This document shows, in pieces, positions 5,576-12,724 of a stretch of DNA of 43,134 nucleotides. Location: IMG/VR virus record IMGVR_UViG_3300027525_000009, positions 1-43,134 of that record; one strand, written 5' to 3'. Under the pieces are notes generated by a model, which worked only from the letters and a program-made list of their open reading frames with translations, ran no database searches and was not told the DNA's origin. The first letter of the stretch is position 1. Every line of letters starts with the position of its first letter. The translations under genes were made by a program, and so were the position numbers. Origin of the DNA: a virus.

Positions 5576-8008
5576 ATGAGCAATAACGTAACAATATTTA
5601 GAAACATAAAAGACACATCTACTCCGTTCTTTAAAGATATGGCATCTATTCTTGATAGAATGAAAGATGGCAAGTCTAAGGATTTGATTAAGCAGATTAG
5701 GTCAGAGAAGAATAAAGAGGTTCGACAGGAACTAAAAAAGAATTTACCAGCAATTTGTTTTTCTGGAACATTTAATAAAAGAAATGATGATAGTATCATT
5801 GAACACAGTGGATTCATTTGCTTAGACTTTGATGGATACAAGACTAAGAAGGATATGTTAGCCGAAAAGGAAAGGTTATCAAAAGATAGATTCACATATT
5901 CTGTATTTGTATCGCCAAGTGGTAACGGATTAAAGTCTTTAGTAAAGATACCTGCAGATATTGAGAATCACAAGAACTACTTTACATCATTAGAAAAACA
6001 TTATAACTCAGAATATTTCGATAAGACAAGTAAGAACATATCAAGAGTATGTTACGAGTCTTACGATCCATTAATATTTATTAACTTAAACTCAAATGTT
6101 TGGGATAAGATTGAGGAACAGGAATACAAGGTTGTAGATAAATACTCTTCAAGACCAACTATACCAATAACAAACGAGAATAAGATAGTAGAAATACTTA
6201 TGACTTGGTGGACAAGAAAGTATGGATTAGTAGATGGTGAAAGAAACAATAACGTTTATATACTCGCTGCTGCATTTAATGACTATGGAATTAGCAAATC
6301 ATTAGCAGAGTATATCATGTCTCAGTTTGAATCAAAAACATTTACTTCACAAGAGATAAAGACCACTATAGCATCAGCATACAGTCAAACACAAAACTTT
6401 GGGTCTAAGTATTATGAGGATGAGGATCAAGTTAATTCTGTTAAGATGAAACTAAAACGTGGAGTATCAAAAAAGGAAATTCGTCTTCAGTTAGCTGAAT
6501 CCAATATTGAAGACGCTGTAGTTGAAGCTGTATTAACTTCTATTGAAGAAGATGAAAGCGACAAGAGATTCTGGAGTAAGAATGAGAAAGGTGTTATAAC
6601 AATGATACACTACTTGTTTAGGGATTTTCTTGAGGACAATGGATTCAAGAAGTTTTGTCCAGAGGGAAGTAAGAACTTTATATTTGTTAGAGTTACCAAT
6701 AACCTTATAGACCACACTACAGAAGAAGAAATAAAAGACTTTGTACTGGGTTATCTTGAAAAGTTAGATGATATGTCTGTATATAATTTCTTTGCAGACA
6801 AAACTAGATTCTTTAGAGAAGAATTTCTTTCCCTGTTAGGTACTGTTGACGTTTACTTTGTAGAGGACGACAGGGACACAGCATATCTTTATTATAGAAA
6901 TTGTGCTGTAAAAGTAACAAAGGATGGAAAGACTGCTATAGACTATCTAGACTTAGGTGGACACGTTTGGAAGGACCAGGTTATTGATAGAGACTTCCAA
7001 GTATGTGAGTCTTTTGAATGTGATTACAAAACATTCATAAAGAATATATCAGGAGATGATAAGCATAACATGAAGTCAATGAGAAGTACTATCGGATTTA
7101 TGTTACACGCATATAAAAATTTAGCATACTGTCCTGCAATAATATTAAATGATGAATCAGTATCGGAAGATCCTGAAGGAGGGACAGGTAAAGGTTTGTT
7201 TATCAATGCACTATCTCAAATGAAGAAGTTAGTTGTTATAGATGGTAAGGCTTTTAATTTTGAGAAAAGCTTTGCCTATCAATTAGTTTCAGCAGATACA
7301 CAGATACTTTGTTTTGATGATGTAAAGAAGCATTTTGATTTTGAAAGATTATTTAGTGTAGTCACAGAAGGAATGACTCTTGAAAAGAAAAATAAAGATG
7401 CTATCAAGATACCATTTAGCAGGTCTCCAAAGGTAGCTATAACAACAAACTACGCAATAAAGGGAAGAGGTAATTCATTTGAAAGACGAAAGTGGGAATT
7501 AGAGTTTAGACAATTCTATACAAAAGATTTTACCCCATTAGTAGAATTTGGAAAGTTATTATTTTCAGATTGGTCAGTAGAAGAATGGTGTGCATTTGAT
7601 AATTATATGATTGAGAATGTTATGTTCTACCTGAACAATGGCTTGATAAAAGGTAATTGGAAAAACTCAAGTATAAAGACATTAGGTTCTAATACGTCAC
7701 AAGACTTTATTGAGTGGTGTGATTTAACTTCTTCAGAGGTAACTAATGGAGTTATAAGACTTGACGAAAAACTATACACTAATGACCTTTATAATGAATT
7801 TGTTCAGGATAACCCTGACTTTTCAAGAACAGGAAAGAGAACTGTATCAAGAACTGAATTTAATAAGTGGTTAAGATACTACGGAAAGTATAAGACAGGA
7901 AATGAGCCTAAGACCAATAGAGATATGCAGGGTAAATGGATTATGTTTATAACAAATAATACAGTAAAAAATGAAGAAGAAAAAGACGGAACTAGACTTC
8001 CATTCTGA
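5576..8008 (+). CDS. Primase-helicase fusion: VirE-N-type primase plus SF3 helicase
   Basis: An 810-aa protein. Residues 1-170 match the VirE N-terminal (BT4734-like) archaeo-eukaryotic primase type: GFICLDFDGY (79-88, metal ligands Asp84 and Asp86), SPSGNGLK (113-120) and a final TSKNISRVCYESYDP. Residues about 200-280 are a helical linker like PriCT domains. Residues about 500-700 are a superfamily-3/D5-type helicase: Walker A EGGTGKGL (534-541), Walker B QILCFDD (576-582), motif C KVAITTNY (619-626) and GNSFERRKW with a likely Arg finger (637/638). It should prime and unwind DNA at the fork; no DNA polymerase is in the window, so the host enzyme or a gene outside it must extend. The last 38 bases overlap the next gene. 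Confidence 0.9.
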   Translation: MSNNVTIFRNIKDTSTPFFKDMASILDRMKDGKSKDLIKQIRSEKNKEVRQELKKNLPAICFSGTFNKRNDDSIIEHSGFICLDFDGYKTKKDMLAEKERLSKDRFTYSVFVSPSGNGLKSLVKIPADIENHKNYFTSLEKHYNSEYFDKTSKNISRVCYESYDPLIFINLNSNVWDKIEEQEYKVVDKYSSRPTIPITNENKIVEILMTWWTRKYGLVDGERNNNVYILAAAFNDYGISKSLAEYIMSQFESKTFTSQEIKTTIASAYSQTQNFGSKYYEDEDQVNSVKMKLKRGVSKKEIRLQLAESNIEDAVVEAVLTSIEEDESDKRFWSKNEKGVITMIHYLFRDFLEDNGFKKFCPEGSKNFIFVRVTNNLIDHTTEEEIKDFVLGYLEKLDDMSVYNFFADKTRFFREEFLSLLGTVDVYFVEDDRDTAYLYYRNCAVKVTKDGKTAIDYLDLGGHVWKDQVIDRDFQVCESFECDYKTFIKNISGDDKHNMKSMRSTIGFMLHAYKNLAYCPAIILNDESVSEDPEGGTGKGLFINALSQMKKLVVIDGKAFNFEKSFAYQLVSADTQILCFDDVKKHFDFERLFSVVTEGMTLEKKNKDAIKIPFSRSPKVAITTNYAIKGRGNSFERRKWELEFRQFYTKDFTPLVEFGKLLFSDWSVEEWCAFDNYMIENVMFYLNNGLIKGNWKNSSIKTLGSNTSQDFIEWCDLTSSEVTNGVIRLDEKLYTNDLYNEFVQDNPDFSRTGKRTVSRTEFNKWLRYYGKYKTGNEPKTNRDMQGKWIMFITNNTVKNEEEKDGTRLPF

Positions 8009-8261
8009 TTTTAATTGGTGTGTTGATAATGACTTCCAGGTTTATATAAAGCCAATGGAATTAACTGGTCATTGTAGAATTGCAGTAAGAAAAGGAGGTA
8101 TATCTACTCAAGGTAAGCCTTCTCTGTACTGTAAGGAAAAAGACATAACAATTTATAGCAAAGAAACATTAGGATCTGTATTGTATAAGAATCAAAACAA
8201 AGCTGCTGAAAAATTGCCAGAGGTGTTAAACTATTTAAGAAATTTATATGGAAAAGTTTGA
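7971..8261 (+). CDS. Hypothetical protein (96 aa)
   Basis: Not recognised. It starts inside the end of the primase-helicase gene (38-base overlap, different frame) and overlaps the next gene by 14 bases, consistent with a coupled series. It starts with a Lys-rich MKKKKTELDF, then beta-type segments (DFQVYIKPMELTGHCRIAVRKGG) and a C-terminal helix (AAEKLPEVLNYLRNLY). A small helicase accessory is possible but not shown. Confidence 0.65.
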   Translation: MKKKKTELDFHSDFNWCVDNDFQVYIKPMELTGHCRIAVRKGGISTQGKPSLYCKEKDITIYSKETLGSVLYKNQNKAAEKLPEVLNYLRNLYGKV

Positions 8262-8499
8262 AGGTTATTATGAGTATGATGAAGTTTATTATGGTATGTT
8301 GAATTCATATGAAATGGTAGTTTACAACGTTCCTTTATCAGATATACTTGTTAGAGATGTGGAGTTTTTTATACATGATATAACTAAGCCTATTACTGTA
8401 GATGTTGTAGACGATCTTATTCAGTATTTTGAAGACATAGAAGACTATGAGAAATGTAAGATTTTATTGGAAAAAAGAAAAGAATATGATACAATTTAG
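8248..8499 (+). CDS. Small acidic hypothetical protein (83 aa)
   Basis: Not recognised. It is strongly acidic and Tyr-rich at its N-terminus (MEKFEGYYEYDEVYYGM). The C-terminal half has helices (DVVDDLIQYFEDIEDYEKCKILLEKRKEY). It overlaps both neighbours by 14 bases and sits between replication proteins, so a partner or inhibitor role in replication is possible. Confidence 0.65.
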   Translation: MEKFEGYYEYDEVYYGMLNSYEMVVYNVPLSDILVRDVEFFIHDITKPITVDVVDDLIQYFEDIEDYEKCKILLEKRKEYDTI

Positions 8500-9724
8500 A
8501 GATTATCAACAAAACATTATAGATAAGGGAACAGAAGTTTTATTAACTAAGAAATTTCTGTACCTGTCTATGGAGGTGAGAACAGGTAAGACACTTACCT
8601 CTCTAGGTATTCTAGATAAGATGATGAGTGTGAACAGAGTATTGTTCATCACGAAGAAGAGAGCAATAAGCTCGATAGAATCAGATTACAATCTGCTTGA
8701 TCCAGACTATGAACTGCAAGTTATAAACTATGAATCACTTCACAAGATCGACCAAGTAGGTTGGGATGCTGTAGTTTGTGATGAAGCACATGGTATGGGA
8801 GCTTTTCCAAAGCCAAGTAAAAGAGCCAAAGCTGTATCTGAACTTATTAGAAAAAACAAACCATATGTTATATTACTTTCAGGCACACCAACGCCTGAGT
8901 CTTATAGTCAAATGTATCATCAAGTATATTCAATTCCAAACAATCCATTTAATAAATATTCTAACTTTTATAAATTTGCTAGTGACTACGTAACAGTTAC
9001 CACTAAAAGAATAGGTGGATTTATGGTGAATGATTATTCTGATGCCAAGGAAACCATAATTGATGACATGAATCCTTATACTATTTCATACACACAAAAA
9101 GAAGCAGGATTTGAATCTTCTATAAAAGAAAAAATTTTGTTTGTCGATGCTCCTGAAAGTTTAATGGTTATGTGTTCTAAGTTAAAGAAGCTGCTTGTTC
9201 TGGAAGGTGAAGATGAAGTTATACTAGCTGATACAAGTGTAAAGCTTATGCAGAAGCTGCATCAAATGTATAGTGGTACTGTTAAGTTTGAAAGTGGAAA
9301 TTCCATGGTCCTTGATTTGTTTAAAGCTGAATACATATACGATAATTTTTGTTGTAATAAAATAGGAATATTCTATAAGTTTAAGGAAGAGCTTAACGCA
9401 ATTAAGAAAGTCTATGGAGATAGTATATGCACTGATTTAGATGAGTTTAACAGCACAGATAAGTCTATAGCCTTGCAAATTGTCAGTGGAAGAGAAGGAA
9501 TATCTTTGCGTAATGCTAAATATTTAGTATATTACAACATAGATTTTAGTGCTACAAGTTACTGGCAATCAAGAGATAGAATGACCACCAAAGAAAGACT
9601 TGAAAACGAAGTGTTTTGGATTTTCACAGAAGGAGGAATAGAAAGTAAAATATATAAAGCAGTAAGCAAAAAGAAAAATTATACTCTAAATCATTTCAAA
9701 AGAGATTTATTAACTTTAAATTAA
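8486..9724 (+). CDS. Superfamily-2 DNA helicase
   Basis: Starting at ATG 8486, the product has 412 aa with SF2 motifs in order: Q-like FRDYQQ (4-9), motif I VRTGKT (31-36), motif II CDEAH (98-102), motif III SGTPT (132-136), motif V-like SGREGISLRNAKYLVYYNID and motif VI QSRDR (361-365). This is the compact two-RecA-domain helicase common in phages (SNF2/UvsW-like organisation). It may remodel forks or recombination intermediates with the annealing protein and nuclease. An upstream in-frame ATG at 8447 lies inside the previous gene and adds 13 residues unlike the family. One dispersed motif copy (8621-8636) is inside it. Confidence 0.88.
   Translation: MIQFRDYQQNIIDKGTEVLLTKKFLYLSMEVRTGKTLTSLGILDKMMSVNRVLFITKKRAISSIESDYNLLDPDYELQVINYESLHKIDQVGWDAVVCDEAHGMGAFPKPSKRAKAVSELIRKNKPYVILLSGTPTPESYSQMYHQVYSIPNNPFNKYSNFYKFASDYVTVTTKRIGGFMVNDYSDAKETIIDDMNPYTISYTQKEAGFESSIKEKILFVDAPESLMVMCSKLKKLLVLEGEDEVILADTSVKLMQKLHQMYSGTVKFESGNSMVLDLFKAEYIYDNFCCNKIGIFYKFKEELNAIKKVYGDSICTDLDEFNSTDKSIALQIVSGREGISLRNAKYLVYYNIDFSATSYWQSRDRMTTKERLENEVFWIFTEGGIESKIYKAVSKKKNYTLNHFKRDLLTLN
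8621..8636 (-). repeat. Dispersed DnaA-box-like motif, copy 3 (16 bp, reverse orientation)
   Basis: The plus strand reads ATGATGAGTGTGAACA, the exact reverse complement of 16 of the 17 bases at 1248-1264 and 5074-5090. It lies in the helicase gene, coding for residues 46-50 (MMSVN) between motifs I and Ia. Coding constraint may explain part of the match. Confidence 0.6.
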
Positions 9725-9729
9725 ATATA

Positions 9730-9825
9730 ATGGTAGAAGCAATTGGTTGGCTATGTTTAGCCTGGGTAGTAATGATAGTAGGAAAGGAAATAGCTAAGAA
9801 GTTATGGCCAGAAGACTGGAAATAA
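9730..9825 (+). CDS. Small single-span membrane protein (31 aa)
   Basis: An ATG at 9730 opens a 31-aa frame: MVEAIGWLCLAWVVMIVGKE, then a positively charged end (IAKKLWPEDWK). It has one hydrophobic span of about 15-17 residues followed by Lys residues, so N-out/C-in insertion is likely. Its TAA shares a base with the next ATG (TAATG at 9823-9827), supporting translation of both. Function unknown; a small phage membrane effector is possible. Confidence 0.55.
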   Translation: MVEAIGWLCLAWVVMIVGKEIAKKLWPEDWK

Positions 9826-10064
9826 TGACAGAACAACAAATACAAGCGAAGAGAATCAAACAATTAGAAGCTGAAGGGTACTATGTTATCAAGCTTATTA
9901 AGACTAATAAGAATGGTATACCTGATCTTGTTGCTATACCTCCTAACTGTGGGGTTATATTTTCAGAAGTAAAAAAGCCAAAGGGCAGGGTGTCTGCCTT
10001 ACAAGAATTTAGATTAAAAGAATTAGAAAAACATGGAGTCAGAACAGAAATATATAGAGGATGA
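9825..10064 (+). CDS. VRR-NUC domain nuclease
   Basis: A 79-aa protein that is essentially a minimal VRR-NUC (PD-(D/E)XK) domain: helix EQQIQAKRIKQLEAEGYY, NGIPDLVAIPP (30-40, catalytic Asp34), VIFSEVKKPKGRVSALQ (44-60, Glu48 and Lys50) and Gln60 before a final helix and strand. Stand-alone phage VRR-NUC proteins are thought to act as structure-specific nucleases such as Holliday-junction resolvases. I start at 9825 (TAATG overlap); an upstream ATG at 9804 would lie inside the previous small gene. It would complete the recombination set with the SF2 helicase and annealing protein. Confidence 0.85.
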   Translation: MTEQQIQAKRIKQLEAEGYYVIKLIKTNKNGIPDLVAIPPNCGVIFSEVKKPKGRVSALQEFRLKELEKHGVRTEIYRG

Positions 10065-10347
10065 ATTTGAATTGGACGAGTACTTTCTAAAACAAATGCA
10101 TACATTTGAATTGGATGTAAAAAATAAAATAGCATCTAAAATAGATGAGCTAATAGGGTTAAAAAGCACAGCTGGAAAAATACAAAGCATAGCTGGTTAT
10201 ATTAATTTAAAAAAAGATATTGATATATTTTTTGTTTTAGATTACTATAGAGAAGCTGATTGCGCTCCTACTGTACTAATAGACGTTAACGAAATAGAAG
10301 TAGACAGATACCTAGACTATATAAACTCTAATAAATATATTAAATGA
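10033..10347 (+). CDS. Hypothetical protein (104 aa)
   Basis: Not recognised. It overlaps the VRR-NUC gene by 32 bases and the next gene by 4. The N-terminus is acidic (ESEQKYIEDEFELDEYF), then a helix (KNKIASKIDELIG) and a beta strand (DIDIFFVLDYYR). No enzyme motifs are visible. Confidence 0.65.
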   Translation: MESEQKYIEDEFELDEYFLKQMHTFELDVKNKIASKIDELIGLKSTAGKIQSIAGYINLKKDIDIFFVLDYYREADCAPTVLIDVNEIEVDRYLDYINSNKYIK

Positions 10348-10712
10348 AAAATTCAGAAAAATTAATAATAGAAGCTGTAGAGTCAGCAACTGGTGTTTTG
10401 GATATAATGAAAAAGACTAGAAAAAGAGAGCATGTTGATGCCAGACGAATAGCTTACATGATATTCAGGGAAACACGGTTTTACACGTTTGAAAAAATAG
10501 GTGAATTGTTTAATAGAAATCATGCAACTGTATTGTTTGGAATTAGATCAGGTCAATCACTTATAGATTTTGACCCAAAGTTTAAAGAAAACTATTTACA
10601 ATGCCTTGCTGAGATTAGGACTATAAACACTGAAAAAGAACAGATAAGACAAAAAATATTAGATTTAAAAAGAAAGTTATTAACACTAGAAAAAATAGAA
10701 AATGGATTATAA
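10344..10712 (+). CDS. DnaA domain-IV-like DNA-binding protein (close match)
   Basis: The 122-aa product has a clear DnaA C-terminal domain at residues about 5-70: TRKREHVDARRIAYMIFRET corresponds to the KRR / ARQxAMYLxRE helix, and FYTFEKIGELFNRNHATVLFGIRSG (46-70) to SLxxIGxxFGGRDHTTVxHAxxKI. Asn-His-Ala-Thr-Val replaces E. coli Asp-His-Thr-Thr-Val, keeping the His and second Thr. A helical, charged tail follows. There is no ATPase domain. It should bind DnaA-box-like DNA. The genome carries a repeated motif containing TTGTTCACA, a plausible target. It is the second such protein here (see 3062-3373). Confidence 0.8.
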   Translation: MKNSEKLIIEAVESATGVLDIMKKTRKREHVDARRIAYMIFRETRFYTFEKIGELFNRNHATVLFGIRSGQSLIDFDPKFKENYLQCLAEIRTINTEKEQIRQKILDLKRKLLTLEKIENGL

Positions 10713-10935
10713 ATTTGAAGACATACAGAAGATAATAGACTTTAAAAGTTGGGCAGATAAAAAGAAGATTGATGAGCTTCTTAGAATTGATTGTACGATG
10801 TACACTAACCTGGGACTAGATAGTTTAAAGAAAGATCGTGAAGAAACAAAAAGAAGATCAAAAGTCATTTACAAAGCTATATCTAAGATAGATGAGGCTT
10901 TTGGTAAAAGCCTAATATACCAAATGGATAGTTAA
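10702..10935 (+). CDS. Small hypothetical helical protein (77 aa)
   Basis: Not recognised. It overlaps the DnaA-domain gene by 11 bases. It is charged and helical throughout (FEDIQKIIDFKSWADKKKIDELLR, LKKDREETKRRSKVIYKAISK), with no motifs. Translational coupling suggests it may work with the preceding DNA-binding protein. Confidence 0.65.
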   Translation: MDYKFEDIQKIIDFKSWADKKKIDELLRIDCTMYTNLGLDSLKKDREETKRRSKVIYKAISKIDEAFGKSLIYQMDS

Positions 10936-10990
10936 TAACTATTTTGTTTTTTATTGTTTTTTTATGTTAAATTTAGGAAACAATTATAAA

Positions 10991-11179
10991 ATGGCAATAC
11001 AAATACACAACCATAATTCCATAAATTTTATAAATCTTTTAATGGAAAGAATAAATTCACTTAGTGACGATATTTACGAATCACTAATGGATGAAGATAC
11101 TGAATCTCTAAAGTCCTCAATAAGGGAGTTGCAAATAGTTTTACGAGAAACACAAAAAACAACTGAAGATGAGTACTAA
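10991..11179 (+). CDS. Small hypothetical helical protein (62 aa)
   Basis: Not recognised. The frame can start at 10964 or 10991; I prefer 10991 because of its AT-rich context ATTATAAAATGG, while the first lies in a T-rich tract after the preceding stop. The product is acidic and helical (LLMERINSLSDDIYESLMDEDTESLKSSIREL). It overlaps the phosphoesterase gene by 11 bases. The short gap before it contains a weak promoter-like TAAATTTA (10968-10975). Confidence 0.55.
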   Translation: MAIQIHNHNSINFINLLMERINSLSDDIYESLMDEDTESLKSSIRELQIVLRETQKTTEDEY

Positions 11180-12203
11180 TAAAGACGCAGGATACAGACC
11201 AAGACTTACTGATGAAGAAAGTGAAATGGTAAAAAACCATAGAGCATTAAAAATAGAATGCGAAACCAACGGAATACCAATGAGCGATGTAAATCATTAT
11301 TGGTATAAGGGTAAAAGCTTCTCTCTTCATGTGAAAAATAATGGAGTAAGTCTTGACAAAGTGAGACAGGACATAATCAAGGCTATGAATAGTCATTCTC
11401 CTTCATATCCTAAGATAAAAAGAACTAAGTCAGAGACTGGTCACTTATTAGTTATAGATCCTGCTGATATACACATAGGAAAGCTTGCAACCAGCTTTGA
11501 AACAGGCGAAGACTATAACTCTCAGATAGCAGTAAAAAGGGTTAAGAAAGGCGTAAAAGGAATTTTACAAAAATCAAATGGATTTAATATAGATAAAATT
11601 CTTTTTGTTGGTGGTAACGATATACTTCATATAGACGAACCTCATAGAAAAACTACTGCAGGAACACCTCAAGATACTGATGGGATGTGGTATGAAAACT
11701 TTATGACTGCTAAAAAACTTTACATAGATGTCCTAGAGACATTGATGTCTGTAGCTGATGTTCATTTTGTATACAATCCTAGTAACCACGATTATATATC
11801 TGGATTTATGTTATCCGATTCTATACAGTCTTGGTTTAGAAAGTCTAAGAATATAACATTTGATTGTAGTATAGCTCATAGAAAGGGATTTAAGTATGGT
11901 CAAAATTTAATTGGAACTACACATGGAGATGGAGCAAAGCTAGCTGACCTTCCGTTAATAATGGCTAATGAGTTTTCAAGAGAATGGGCTGATACAAAAC
12001 ATAGATATGTTTATACTCACCACATACACCACAAAAGTTCAAAAGACTATCATGGAATTACAGTTGAATCATTGAGGTCTCCAAGCGGATCAGATTCCTG
12101 GCATCATAGAAAAGGATATGGAGTTGGTGGCATAAAAGCAGTAGAAGGTTTTATACATTCAAAAGACCATGGTCAAGTAGCAAGGTTAACTCATATCTTT
12201 TAA
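11169..12203 (+). CDS. Calcineurin-like metallophosphoesterase
   Basis: A 344-aa protein with all the metal-binding motifs in order: DPADIHIGK (98-105, Asp100 and His102), VGGND (147-151), YNPSNHDY (202-209, the GNHD motif), GTTHGD (249-254) and YTHHIHH (282-288). The first 85 residues (RPRLTDEESEMVKNHRALK… HYWYKGKSFSLHV) look like a separate small domain of the kind found at the N-terminus of phage phosphoesterases. These enzymes act on nucleotides or DNA ends (the SbcD/Mre11 nuclease is one branch). No SbcC partner is visible, so the substrate is open. Confidence 0.85.
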   Translation: MSTNKDAGYRPRLTDEESEMVKNHRALKIECETNGIPMSDVNHYWYKGKSFSLHVKNNGVSLDKVRQDIIKAMNSHSPSYPKIKRTKSETGHLLVIDPADIHIGKLATSFETGEDYNSQIAVKRVKKGVKGILQKSNGFNIDKILFVGGNDILHIDEPHRKTTAGTPQDTDGMWYENFMTAKKLYIDVLETLMSVADVHFVYNPSNHDYISGFMLSDSIQSWFRKSKNITFDCSIAHRKGFKYGQNLIGTTHGDGAKLADLPLIMANEFSREWADTKHRYVYTHHIHHKSSKDYHGITVESLRSPSGSDSWHHRKGYGVGGIKAVEGFIHSKDHGQVARLTHIF

Positions 12204-12205
12204 TT

Positions 12206-12301
12206 ATGAAAGATAAATATTTTACAAAAATATTTGCATGGATAATTATATTGATAGTAACTTTTTTTATTTGGTATAGTTTCTATATATGGATATTTTA
12301 A
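12206..12301 (+). CDS. Small single-span membrane protein (31 aa)
   Basis: ATG at 12206, in the context TTTTAATTATG, opens a 31-aa frame: MKDKYFTKIFAW, then a strongly hydrophobic span (IIILIVTFFIWYSFYIWIF) to the end. Basic residues precede one transmembrane segment, so N-in orientation is expected. Its TAA shares a base with the next ATG (TAATG at 12299-12303). It could be holin-like or a superinfection-exclusion peptide; neither is shown. Confidence 0.6.
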   Translation: MKDKYFTKIFAWIIILIVTFFIWYSFYIWIF

Positions 12302-12618
12302 TGATTAAAAAAGAATGGCACTTTATGGATAAGGCTAAACAAAGAAAACAAACTCCAGTTTATACAGGAGTATTAATGTATTTCCCTGATGCTATAAGAG
12401 AAATAGCTCAATGCAGTTACGCAGGACAACAACAACACAACCCTGACCTTCCATTACATTGGGACAGAGATAAGTCAGGAGACGAATTAGATGCCCTTAC
12501 AAGGCACTTAATGGAATGTGGTACTGTAGATGCAGATGGAATAAGACACTCGGCTAAGGTAGCTTGGAGAGCCTTAGCTAACCTGCAAAAAGAAATAGAA
12601 AATGAAGGATCAAATTAA
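12301..12618 (+). CDS. dATP/dGTP diphosphohydrolase N-terminal-like protein (DUF5664 type)
   Basis: Starting at 12301 (TAATG overlap; 12289 is an alternative), the 105-aa product resembles phage proteins with the dATP/dGTP-diphosphohydrolase N-terminal/DUF5664 fold: RKQTPVYTGVLMYFPDAIREIAQCSYAGQQQHNP, then PLHWDRDKSGDELDALTRHLMECG and DGIRHSAKVAWRALANLQKEIE. The conserved Trp-Asp-Arg, Glu, His and Asp residues and the all-helical pattern recall MazG-like NTP pyrophosphohydrolases. A role in adjusting the dNTP pool for phage replication is inferred from the family name. Activity of the isolated domain is uncertain. Confidence 0.6.
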   Translation: MIKKEWHFMDKAKQRKQTPVYTGVLMYFPDAIREIAQCSYAGQQQHNPDLPLHWDRDKSGDELDALTRHLMECGTVDADGIRHSAKVAWRALANLQKEIENEGSN

Positions 12619-12724
12619 CGAACAGATACTAAGAGAAAAGTTAAAATCTAATCCAGATTATAAGTTAATAAGAAAGCTTCAGCAATTGTTAGACGAGCCT
12701 GAAAAAAAATCATCAGAAGTCTAA
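12602..12724 (+). CDS. Small hypothetical protein (40 aa), last gene of the plus-strand arm
   Basis: ATG at 12602 opens a 40-aa frame ending at TAA 12722-12724. It overlaps the preceding gene by 17 bases, and its last 12 bases overlap, on the opposite strand, the end of the giant 2570-aa gene. The product is charged and helical (MKDQINEQILREKLKSN, LIRKLQQLLDEPEKK). Not recognised. Confidence 0.5.
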   Translation: MKDQINEQILREKLKSNPDYKLIRKLQQLLDEPEKKSSEV

